From Euryodendron excelsum (taxonomy: Eukaryota; Streptophyta; Magnoliopsida; Ericales; Pentaphylacaceae), in contig CM065397.1 in assembly GCA_033060915.1 (NCBI GenBank), forward strand, positions 18,941,001 to 19,005,000: DNA of 64,000 nt, written 5' to 3'. Below, in pieces: positions 22,269 through 32,886 of this stretch (its first letter is position 1; each line of letters starts with the position of its first letter). The position numbers and the translations under genes are program-made. The notes beneath the pieces were generated by a model. That model made no database searches, had not been told where the DNA came from, and was given only the letters and a program-made list of their open reading frames with translations.

Positions 22269-23701
22269 GGGTAAATTACATTGATTATCCCTGAGGTTCA
22301 ACGAAAACCAAAAAACTATTGATAATTGTAATGTCTTTTTTTATTTTTAAAATATTGTAACAGATTCTCCTTTTTAGTTAACAGAAAGAACAAATTTATA
22401 TTTTTGCCTTTACTAGCGCTCTTAATTTTCTTTTACATGCCACAACTCAAAATAACCTTCTCTCTCCCCCCTCTTTTCACGGCCTCCCACCACTCTCTCC
22501 TCTCTTGGCCACAACACCCCACCCAACCAAACACCATCACCCAACCAAAGGTCAAACAACAACCCTTCTTCCCAATCTACACTTACTCGCCATACCACCA
22601 CCGGTACCCCCAAACCCACCCCACCAGAAACCCACCCGTCGGCATACCCACAACTGTCCCCACCCCCCCCCCCCCCCCCCCAACAAACAAAACAAAGAGA
22701 AGAAAAGAAAAAGAAAAAAAAGAACGGATGGTCACAATGGCATTGGGTTTGGTTTGCGTTATGTTGGAGGTCTAATTTCGTTGATTTTTGCTGTATATTG
22801 GAACAACATTGAAGAATCTCAACAAAATGAATGGCATTGTGCTCAAATATTTCAAATGCATTGATGAGCGCATATATATATACATATACATATATAGGTA
22901 TATATATCTATATTATTATAACAAGTAAACGTTGGGTCTTTGGTTAAAATCTGTCACGTTATTTTATATTCTTAAATTGTTTTAAAATATTTAAAAAATT
23001 ATTTCATAACTCATGTTCTATATAATTACATAATTAAATAATTTTAAAAAATAATTAGGAGTACTACTTTTCATTATTTATACCGTTATACCATCAAATA
23101 ATAACTAATAAATAATTAGGTATAATATAACACACGCGCATAATAAATTTCCCTCTTCTACTATATATATGCAAACAGGGATAAATTGGTGCATATTTAA
23201 TATATATATATATATATATATGCATGTATTATGTATATACACATTTGTCAGGTGGTGTTGGTGTGGTTGCCGAGGGAGGTACAAAGAAAGGGTGAGGGGA
23301 GACGGTTGCTGCCGTAGAAATGGAAGAGTGTGAGGCCAAGTGGGTTGGGGGACTGCCATGGCCGGAGGAAATAAGGGTTTGTTTCACATATTACAAACAA
23401 CTGTAGTATAGAGAGAGGAAGAAAAATTACACGTGGCAAGACAAAAGTGATGGAGATTTTGTTTTTGTTTTTTTTTATTTGGTTTGTTGAATTATTAAAA
23501 TTTTTACTTAATTAGTTTAATTTGTGCTAATTATATTATGGTGGTAGATTAGGAAATTTAAAAAATATTTAGTCAACAATGCTTATTGACTAATGTTGTT
23601 ATAACGAAAAAGAAAGTTTGTTATAAAGTTTTAAAAATTATGCGAGAAGTAGTTTCTTGTTTTTTTGTTAAACCTTAGGAGTCATCAGTATAATTTACTC
23701 T
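22269..23701. mobile_element. Non-autonomous DNA transposon-like element with terminal inverted repeats
   Basis: The left end GGGTAAATTACATTGATTAT and the reverse complement of the right end AGAGTAAATTATACTGATGA continue to match for 33 bp (25 of 33 identical, through GAGGTTCAAC/AAGGTTTAAC). Flanks AAAAGCAA and AGAAACAA agree at 6 of 8 bases, a possible decayed target duplication. The inside has a CT/CA-rich stretch (22440-22720) with a 19-C run and, in the opposite sense, a GA/GT-rich stretch near 23250-23440. No transposase is present. It could be a hAT- or Mutator-type derivative; the superfamily is not resolved. Confidence 0.55.
22663..22681 (+). repeat. Poly-C tract (19 C)
   Basis: A run of 19 consecutive cytosines inside the inverted-repeat element. 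The low-complexity Pro/His-rich ORFs over it are artefacts. Confidence 0.9.
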
Positions 23702-24502
23702 AGAAACAATCGATCAAACATACTAATATGTTGAACACAAAGTAAAACAAACGTGGCATAGAAAGAGCACCACTCCCAATTGTATAACGCCTCACCGTTG
23801 AACTAAAATTTAAAAAAAAAAATAAACAAACAAACAAAAGAAAAGAGAACAAGCTGCTAGAGCTGTAAATTATGTATTTACTTATTTTTGGTGAAGCAGA
23901 AGAAACTCATTGGTAAAACGCACTTTAAAGGGCATAGAGACGGGGAAAAAAAAAACAACCAAAACTATATTCATATAAAGTTATAAACATTCAAATCTAA
24001 TGCAGAACCATCTCTACGCCCTAAGAACAAAACACAAATACACAAAAAAATGTCCATCCAAAGTTACACAAATGCTCGATCACCTTCCTATCTGGTCTGT
24101 AGAGGTGAAAGATAGAAAATCAATTTCATTAGTTGTCGTGCATTGTTCGAAACAAGAAAATTTTCTATTATTCCGAAGATCCTGCGGCCGAATAATTCTA
24201 ACCTTCCAAAGAGGTGACTTCTCTGCTATCTCTCTTTCACTCACTTTCAACAACTAAAACTAAACGGTTCAAGTGAGCATGAACATAAACCTCTTTTGTT
24301 CGACGTACCTCATTTTGGAGGCTCAAGTTCCCACCACAGTTTGAAAAAGCTTCAAGGCCATGAACTGATTGTGCCAGAGGGAAATTTACTCTAAGCTGCA
24401 TTTGAAAGCATGAAAATCCGCACCTCGAAATTGGTATTAGGAGTAATTCTAGTTCTAATTTCGGATTTGAACTACTAAAAACTGCAATTCAAATTTCAAA
24501 GC
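23702..24502. other. Intergenic AT-rich stretch
   Basis: No coding sequence recognised. An 85-codon ORF at 24000-24257 has no recognisable domain. The stretch ends at the target duplication of the LTR element that follows. Confidence 0.55.
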
Positions 24503-24507
24503 AAGAC

Positions 24508-25888
24508 TGTTGAAATATTTTGTGTGACACACCAATTTTGAGCTATTTTTAAGGTGGAACTCATATGTCCTCGTTAGTGGGCCCAAAGTATTTTGTATTC
24601 TCCTCCATGAGGATATGAAGAATAAGTATCTACTTGCTTAAATCCATAATCTATGTAGTTTTGAATGAGATAATAGCCTCCAAAGTAGATATTATGAGTA
24701 TGATTATTGGATGAAATTAAAGGCTTATCTCACATTGATTGTCTATGAAAAAATTGATAGATATATAAAACATAGGTTTGGAGAAGGATTTAGGCCCCAA
24801 TGGGCACCCCACTTTTGTGGAAGGGGAGGGCCTATGGAACCCATGGGTTGACTTGGGCTAGTTTAGTAATTAATTTCTGGACGCGGTTCGACCAAGTAAT
24901 TTGAACCAAAAGTGTGTGAACTGGATAAAAATTGAATCGAATCGGTTTAGGTTTAAATTTAAATTTCAACGGTCGTCACCCTTCCTAAGGGCCGTTTAAC
25001 TAGCACCGTTTCGAAGGGGTGCAATTTTTTTTATATATAGAAAAATGCCCCTCCAAATTTAAGAACCGTTTTTATATATTCTGTTTTGTCTCTCTCTCAC
25101 TTCGAGGAAGTACTATGACACCAGCGAAGTGCTGTCTAGATTTCGACAAGATTCTGTGTATTTTCCAACAACTGTTCCAAGCAACTTCCTAATTGTTCAA
25201 TTAGTTTTTTCTAATCGATTTCATCTTCACTTTCAGACTTAGAAATTCTGTACGAGTTTCTATTCAGGTTTTTCTATCCAGTTAATTCTACGTTTTACCA
25301 GTTCATGTTTTCAGATTAATTTCTGTATATGATGTGGTGAAAATCAGTGAAAATTCAACCACTTTGTTTTGTGTTTCTGTATTGAATTTCAGCGTTGAAA
25401 TTTTACAAAACTATAGTATTTTTATAGTGTGAAATATGTTATCTTTTGTTATCATGCCATATTGATTTTGTTAAAAACGGTGTAAGTTTTTGTATGAAAT
25501 TTACTATCATAATTCCGTGTTGAATTAGACAAAAATTTCCTTCTGTTTTCCTTCATACATATTGCATTCATATTGTAAATTGAGATAGTAGAATCTAAGA
25601 TTTGATTTGTCTGGGCTTGAATATTGTAGTGTTACTTAGTCAGTGTCGTGATCATTTTATCCTAGAGATGGACACCTGTTAATCTCATAAACACCTGTGT
25701 GGGAGGTGAATCTGTCTTAAAGAAAGAGTGTGAAACACTCGTTTTAATCAGCCTTTCTTTGCATATTTATTGCATTATCACATATGAACTATTGAGTATG
25801 TCATGTCACATTATTTCACATACTTTATTTAATATTGCTAATTTCATTTTATTATATTGGAGATATTATACAAAATATTTTTTCAACA
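24508..25888 (+). repeat. 5' LTR of the LARD-like element
   Basis: 1381 bp, TG...CA. It has a TATA-like TATATATAG near 25033-25042 and a TC-rich stretch after it. Compared with the 3' LTR it lacks about 90 bp of GC-rich sequence just after the GAACCCATGGGTTGACTTGG region. Confidence 0.85.
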
Positions 25889-28800
25889 ATTTTAAGACAG
25901 ATTCTGTTTTTCTTGTATATGTTTTTTATATATAGTAATACTATGAAATTGCATGTGATTATATGTTGTTGAGTATAAGATTTTCATAGTCATGGGTGAA
26001 TTCAGATTTGATGGTAAGACCGTAAAGTCTTCATGGTTTTAAAACACTAAATTTATTTTATTTGCCGCTTAAAAAGCGACTGTTACAAATCTAGAAACAT
26101 GCAATGGGTGAAACTTAAGTTTCGAATCGTATAGCAATTGACATGACTCCTAATATTGTGATGAACTTAAATTGCATGGTGGTTGTTAATTTGTTAAAGT
26201 TCTATTTTCGTTACATGTTTATCATAATAAGTTGTATCAGTACGTTTTTAATGTATCTTAAATGCTACATGTTATTTATCTTATCATGCTTATGTGTTTT
26301 TGGTGAAAGCATGACTTTGTGTTTTCAGCAATTTTTATTGCTAGATGTTTTAATTTTCGTGGAGAAATTAAATAGTGTTATTCTAGGGTTTCTAACCATA
26401 AGAATATGGGCATAGGATACTTTGTGTGTTAGCAAATTAAAATGCAAGAGTCTTTAATTTCTTACAAGAAATTAAAATTTGTGATATTCTATGATTTTTA
26501 ACCATAAGAATTTTATCATGTGTTTATAGTTCACATGAGGATGATGGACATTTGGGCCGAAGTGGGTCAGAATTAGTTTGGTGAGGATGAGTTAGAGAAT
26601 CCTGCACAACCAGCGGATTCTCCCATGTTACACACGATGTATCATCTTAATAGCCCAGATGACGTTGTTCTTCTTAGGCCAGTCGCACTGCCTATTCTGT
26701 TAGAGCTGGTGATTGGACCTAATGAGACAGGACCTAGTCGCTATAGGAACTACTGCGGGAAGATTTAATGCACCTCTTGCAAGAGCGTTCCGTGTCCCGC
26801 TTACTTTCAGAGATTGAAGCTTCTAGCACAACCCAATGGTTCTCACGATGTAAACCCTACTTATCGGCTAAACACCCTTGAGCATGCAGAGAAGAGGACG
26901 CGTGATCTTGTGTTGACAGTGATTGAGAGTTCCTTTTCTAGAAGATCGTCTGGTCCTTACTAGTTTCTTGTTATGTTTTAGTATAGTTATGGTTAGTATA
27001 ATAACTTATTTAGTTGCTAACATTGGAACACTTTTAGTGACCATATATATATATATATATATATATCTATTCATATATATTTGTGATGGTAATGACATAT
27101 CTAACTGTTATGTTAATTGTCATATGTTGATTGGATTCATAGTGGTTTTGAAATAAAATGAAATTAAAAAGGTATCACTGAAGAGTATACTTTCAGTTAT
27201 CCACGCACCTATTGGTACTATCGAAAAAGTATACTTAAAGTAATCAACGCACATGTTATAATGTTCAAACGAGTTTAAGAACGAAGATAGTTAACTAGTA
27301 AAAGGTATTGGATATGGTGATAATATAGCTTTAGTAGCTTAACGTCCTGATTTGTCTATCTATAAACACCTAGTTGCTTCAGTAACTTGATTGTTGGTAA
27401 GATGAGATCCAACTCTTAATTGAGATGATGTGTACTACTTTGTTAAATTATGAATAATTCAATAAATGTGGGGGGAAGTTTTGATTTCTCTAATACACGT
27501 TCTCATTAGGACACCCCACAGAACACTGTGTTGACATTGATAGAATTATAGATCGGGTTATCTGTAATCTAAATTATAAAAGAGTGTGAGTATTTATTCC
27601 ACAGTTTGCTTGAACATAGTTGTGCATGTGAATGCCTTAGTAGACGATAATCTGTCTGATACTCGAGAATCATCCGTAAGAGTATTTCCTAATTATAGAA
27701 GTGGGACATTCTTTTGGAATTGACTTCTTTGTGCATTTACTTTTCACTCTAAGAGTCTTGAAGACTTTATGAGTAAGCAAAAGATCCAAGACTTTAAGTC
27801 TATAGTTGGAAGGAAGGAAAGCTCTAAATAAATAAAGGAAAAAGCAACTGATCCGAATGACTCTAACTTTCAAAGTCAGAGATGAAACATCAAGGAGAAA
27901 AGGAACTAATTACAGTCTCGATAACTTTAATAAAGTAAAGAGATATACGGTGTTCTGTTATACGTGAACCACAATAATAGTTTACATGGAGATAAACTAG
28001 AATGGGTAATAAACGATCTGGTTGATGGATCCCAGAATGAGGTTATCCAAATAGTTCAATGAGTAGCGTCTAAACTCAAATACTTAATAGATATACGATG
28101 AGATCTAGTCTCGGTGGCTGTGACTTCGTGATATGAGTTTACAAAAGTGGTAAGGGTTAACATATCTTGATGTGAATAAAGTATTTTATTCAAATCCAGA
28201 GTTAATCCACTAGAAGGTGATAACTTTGTGCTACAAATGAGCCATGATCACATATACATCTAGAAATACTAGAGAATGTAAACTGTGGAAACTGGAGTTA
28301 TAGATTAGAAGACACTAAATCCATAAATGGATAAATCTTATAAAAAGTGTACTGATTTCTTAGAAAATTCTTGCAATGAAAGTAAACAGCCAAATTCAGC
28401 AAAAGAATCAACAGCTAAGGAAGAAGTATCAAGTGACTTCTTAAACATCTTAAGACACAGGGAGTTCCCGATAATAAGAAAACACGAAAAATATGTCTGT
28501 TAAAGGTCATTACTAGCAAAAATGTAATATTCAATGATTATGATTTAATCAATGGATATTGAGAGATCATCTTACTATTAGGCCTAGTAAGATGTAAAAA
28601 TTCATTCATTGAGGGAATTGGACATTAAAGCCAATTATCTTATAAGTTACCTTAATGGCAACCCAACTTAATAGACTGGAGATCCCAAGATCTAGGTTCA
28701 ACGGGATAACTGAATTAAAGTTGACTTAGTATAAATCAATGGGGAACTTCGTCCCACTATCCAATTCTATGGTGAAATATTGATTACCTGAAACATTGTT

Positions 28801-29282
28801 AGGATAAGCTAAAACTTTTAATATAAAACGAGTAGGGTAGGTTACTTATATTAATAAGCCTATGCTTTTAATGATTCTTATTACTTGGCTACCACATGAA
28901 GTATGTATATCTGCTCACTCTATAAGAAATCACCTATATGAGTGTGATGGGGCCACTTTTGTGAGAATTGTAAAGGTTTCAATTCTCTAAAGCACTCATG
29001 AATACCAGGGTGGTTCATGGCCAAAACGAATACAACCGAAGAGTCAAACTCATATAGCGAAGAAAACTGTGATAGTACTGTTGTCTCGATTTATACAAAC
29101 AACAAAACAGTTCAAGACATCATGTTCATTGGTCAGTCAATAAACCCGATAGTATTTCACTAAGGAAGGTTCAAATCCAAAAGCCACATTTCTCGATGCG
29201 GTGACTTTCTGCTCTACTCTCTTTTTATATTTGTGCATCTGCATTTCTTTGTGTATTATTTTTGACAGCCAATCTCATTCAT

Positions 29283-29291
29283 ATGGGGGAT
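29283..29291 (+). other. Polypurine tract of the LARD-like element
   Basis: ATGGGGGAT immediately before the TGTTGAAAT start of the 3' LTR, as in copia elements. Confidence 0.7.
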
Positions 29292-30762
29292 TGTTGAAAT
29301 ATTTAGTGTGACAAACCAATTTTGAACCATTTTTAAGGTAGAACCCACATATCCTTATTTGTGGGCCTAAGGTGTTTTGTGTTATCTTCCATGAGAAAAT
29401 GAAGAACAAGTATCTACTTGCTCAAATCCATAGAGATTTGAATGAGATAATGGCCTCCAAAGTAGGTACCATGAGTATGGTTATTGGGTAGAACTAAAAG
29501 CTTATCTCATATAGATTGTCTATGAAAAAATTGATGGGTATATAAAGTTTAGGTTTGGAGAAGGGTTTAGGCCCTAAGGGGCACCCCACTTTTGTGAAAG
29601 GGAGAGGACCTATGAAATCCATGAGTTCACCCAATACTCCACACACGCGCACGCCATCGTCGCTACCGACCCGTCCGGCTAGCTCGGGTTCGGGTGCAGG
29701 TGCGATTTAATAATATTAAATAGGCTTGAGCCTATTTAGTATTTAATTTTTGGACGCGGATTTGAACCAAAAGTGTGTGGACCGGGTGGGAACCGAATCG
29801 AACCGATTCAGGTTTAAATTTAAATTCCAACAGAGGTGACCCTTCCTAAGGGCACGTTTGGCTGGCATCGTTTTCGAAAGGGTGCGAATCTTTTTGTATA
29901 TAGAAAGATCCCCTTCCGAATTTAGAAACCATTTTTATATATTTTGTTTCGTCTCTCTCTCTCTCTCTCCTCAAGGAAGTGTTGCAACACCGGCGAAATG
30001 CTGCCCAAATTCTGGTAAAATTCTATTCGTTTTTCGGCGACTATTCCAAACAACTTCCTGACTATTCAGTCAGTCTTTTCTGATCAATTTTATCTTCACT
30101 TTTAGACTTAGAAATTCTGTACGAATTTCTATTCGGGTTTTTCTATCCGGTTAATTCTATGTTTTACCGGTTCGTGTTTTTAGATTAATTTCTGTATATG
30201 ATGTGTGGTAAATTTTGGTAAAAATTCAACCACTTTGTTCTAAGTTTTCGTATTGAATTTCAGCGTTGAAATTCTACAAAATTGCAGTATTTTTCTAGTG
30301 CGAAAAATACTGTCTTTTGTTATCATGTCATATTAATTTTTTCAGAAATGGTATAGGTTTTTGTATGAAATTTACTATCATAATTCAATGTTGAATTAAA
30401 CAAAAATTACTTTTTATTTTTCTTCATACATACTGCATTCATACTATACATTGAGAGAGTAGGATCTGACGTTTGATTTGCCTGAACCTAAATATTGTAA
30501 TATTATTTAGTCAGTGTCGTAATCATTTTATCCTGAAGATAAACAATCGTTAATCTCATGAGCAACTGTGTGGGGGGGATGAATCTGTCTTAAAGAAAGA
30601 GTGCGAAACACTCAACTTAATCAGTCTTTCTTTACATATTTATTGCATTGTTATATATGAATTATCAAGTTTACCATGTTACATTATTTGACATACTTTA
30701 TTTATTATTGCTAATTTTTTTTTTATTATATTAGAGACATTATATAGCATCTTTTTCCAACA
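29292..30762 (+). repeat. 3' LTR of the LARD-like element
   Basis: 1471 bp, TG...CA, aligned end to end with the 5' LTR. It contains an additional GC-rich stretch at about 29640-29735 (CGTCGCTACCGACCCGTCC...), missing from the 5' LTR, and a (TC)n run near 29952. Confidence 0.85.
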
Positions 30763-30767
30763 AAGAG

Positions 30768-31196
30768 TTTGACACTACCAAATGGAGTCTAACAGAGTTC
30801 TCCACGAGCACCATTAAATCACTTTTCTCTCGTAGCATGTTGATGTATTTTTTTCATCGACATCGATAATCGACCTTTCAGTTCCCTCAATGTAACCAAC
30901 CCAGCAACTTTGCCCCTCTAGTACCGTATCTCTAGCACAAGGCCACAACTCAGTTCAATAATTTCATATTACATCAGTCACCCAAGAAATCTCAGGTCTC
31001 AACCAGGAGCAGATACCATTGTAGTTGAAATAATAATAATAAGAATAACTATTGAAGCTGAACCATGTTCTAACTCTCATTCCTTCTCATAAGGCATTTG
31101 AAATAAACGATTGACAGAAGGGTGGTTTCAAGGCGGTTTGGTTAGATTTTTTTCAAACTTTGTTGGCTTAGACATTTTTTTTTTTATTTTTTATCA
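30768..31196. other. Short intergenic stretch between two retroelements
   Basis: No gene recognised. It includes a poly-T tract next to the chromovirus remnant, whose 3' LTR end appears to be cut at 31197. Confidence 0.5.
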
Positions 31197-31590
31197 TGTA
31201 ACAGCTTGAATACCACGAGCTATGGCCTCCACAAAAACCCTACGGAAGCAATAACTAAGAAACTAAACCAAGAAAATATAATCTGAATTTTATTGACTCA
31301 AAAACTCCCCTCCATACTCTATTACAACAAATTTATATAATAATCCACCATACTTGGCTTCTAAGTAATGCTTATATGGAAATTACTTTGACTTGAAAAA
31401 AACTCAACCCCCAACACTAAATAAAATTAGAATTGAATTAATACCCTCTATCTTTTTTTGCTAACTAAACATTTGCATTTCCTAAATAAAAATAATAACT
31501 ATTATTATCTTAATTGTCTCAGTATAAAAAATCAACTCTTTGAAATTCCTTTTCTTCCCCCAAAAATAGCCTTGGATCTCCGTCTCATCA
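31197..31590 (-). repeat. 3' LTR of the deleted chromovirus (truncated)
   Basis: Highly similar to 32259-32652 over 394 bp. Preceded on the minus strand by the polypurine tract, and followed by poly-A/T sequence with no resemblance to the end of the 5' LTR. Confidence 0.75.
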
Positions 31591-31993
31591 ATCCCCCCCA
31601 CGTGAAGAAAACTCGACCTCGAGTTTTGTAATGGAGGAGAACAATTAGTGTGAATCTTCGGCCCCATGTTGGAATAGAAACTATGCTTTGTCTGATTTCC
31701 TTGTCTTAGTGGGAACCAAAAGTGTTGATATTTGAGGGATTCACCCTTGAACTTAAATTGCTATATTTTTCTGATATGACAAAATCAAATTGAAGGATAG
31801 CAATGCTGTCAATTTGCTTTGTGTCACAAAGTTTTGCCTCTATTGCTTTTACAATTTTAGCATCCTCAAATATGATTTTGTTGCTCATCTTTTGTACTTT
31901 TGTCGATAGCTGCATCAACTACAACCATGGCCTCTCAATTTTACAATGTTGGCTTACATGATGGGCCTTTTCATATTCTTCAGAACGCATACT

Positions 31994-32137
31994 CTATAGA
32001 AGAGTGATCACCATATCTTCAAGGCGTTGTAGGCTATCATTAAAATCTTTTCGTAACTCTTCAATCGTGTGCTCAAGGTTTTCAATCTTCTCATGATGAT
32101 ACCTCAGTTTTTCATCACGCTCATCATTGTTTATCAT
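31994..32137 (-). pseudogene. gag: Gag N-terminal remnant of the chromovirus
   Basis: A 47-residue frame starting MINNDERDEKL and containing an amphipathic, coiled-coil-like helix (IENLEHTIEELRKDF). N-terminal coiled-coil segments of this kind begin chromovirus Gag proteins. The reading stops before the capsid domain. Confidence 0.55.
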
Positions 32138-32165
32138 GTTGAAGAAATTATTGCACGGAATCTGA

Positions 32166-32176
32166 CTATGATACCA
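32166..32176 (-). other. Primer binding site of the deleted chromovirus
   Basis: Minus strand TGGTATCATAG, one base from the TGGTATCAGAG initiator-methionine tRNA primer site used by most plant Ty3 chromoviruses. Confidence 0.65.
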
Positions 32177-32177
32177 A

Positions 32178-32652
32178 ACTAATATAACCTGCTTGGAAGT
32201 TAACCCGAATAAACTAGGATTAAAGGTCGAAAAGATACAAAATTTGCAATTTTCAACATGTAACGGCTCGAATACCATGAGCTATGGCCTCCACAAAAAC
32301 CCTACGGAAGCAATAACTAAGAAACTAAACCAAGAAAATATAATCTGAATCTTATTGATTCAAAAACTCCCCTCCATGCTCTATTGCATAGATTTATATA
32401 ATAATCCAACATACTTGACTTCTAAGTAATACTTATATGAAAATTACTTTGACTTGAAGAAAACTCAACCTCCTTATACTAAGTAAAATCAGAATCTAAT
32501 CAATACCCTCTATCTTCTTTTGGTAACTAAACATTTGCATTTCCTAAATAAAAATAATAACTATTATTATCTTAATTCTCTCTGCATAAAAAATCATCTC
32601 TTTGAAATTCCTTTTCTTCCCCCAAAAATAGCCTTGGATCTCCATCTCATCA
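32178..32652 (-). repeat. 5' LTR of the deleted chromovirus
   Basis: Begins (minus) TGATGAGATGGAGATCC. The part shared with the other LTR ends at 32259, but the primer site is only at 32166-32176. The full LTR therefore probably extends to about 32178, and the 3' LTR has lost its last 80 bp or so. Confidence 0.65.
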
Positions 32653-32799
32653 CATATAGAACATGAGAAGAGTTCAGAAGGTCCTGAAGTTTTGGTGACA
32701 CTGATACACCACCCAGACACATATGAACATATTTGCCCTGAACCAACAGGTCGCATAATGATGTCTCATATAAAATGGTATATATAAAAAATATCAAAA

Positions 32800-32805
32800 T
32801 TTATT
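32800..32805 (-). promoter_or_regulatory. Candidate poly(A) signal of the GOS11-like gene
   Basis: AATAAA on the minus strand about 80 bp after the stop codon. It lies before the inserted chromovirus remnant, so normal 3' processing could still occur upstream of the insertion. Confidence 0.4.
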
Positions 32806-32886
32806 GACAAATCGACAGGGTATTTACAAACAAAATAATGGAAAGAAGCCTGTCACGAGGCTCCACCACAAGACTCACAAAATCAC

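Larger units (their letters stand above)
24508..30762 (+). mobile_element. Large non-coding LTR retrotransposon (LARD-like)
   Basis: Two long direct repeats (24508-25888 and 29292-30762) both begin TGTTGAAATATTT.GTGTGACA and end in ...CAACA. The flanking 5-mers aagac (24503-24507) and aagag (30763-30767) fit a target duplication with one change. The polypurine tract ATATGGGGGAT directly before the second repeat sets the plus orientation. The 3.4-kb internal part contains no gag, protease, RT or integrase motif that I can see in any frame, so the element would depend on another element's proteins. The LTRs have diverged by many substitutions and one indel of about 90 bp, so it is much older than the copia at 10.3 kb. 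Confidence 0.85.
31197..32652 (-). mobile_element. Internally deleted chromovirus-type Ty3 element
   Basis: Two 394-bp direct repeats (31197-31590 and 32259-32652) flank about 670 bp. On the minus strand the order is 5' LTR, a TGGTATCATAG primer site, the start of gag, then a jump to the 3' end of pol (ATTACAAAACTCGAGGTCGA, typical of chromovirus C-termini), a polypurine tract CACGTGGGGGGGAT and the 3' LTR. All of protease, RT, RNase H and most of integrase is missing. No target duplication is visible, probably because the 3' LTR is truncated at 31197. It lies 235 bp beyond the stop codon of the GOS11-like gene, on the same strand. Confidence 0.8.

Noticed and set aside
22404..22864. Pro/His/Thr-rich ORFs of 119-123 codons
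   Set aside because: They cover the CT/CA low-complexity tract and the 19-C run of the inverted-repeat element and overlap in two frames, which is a composition effect.
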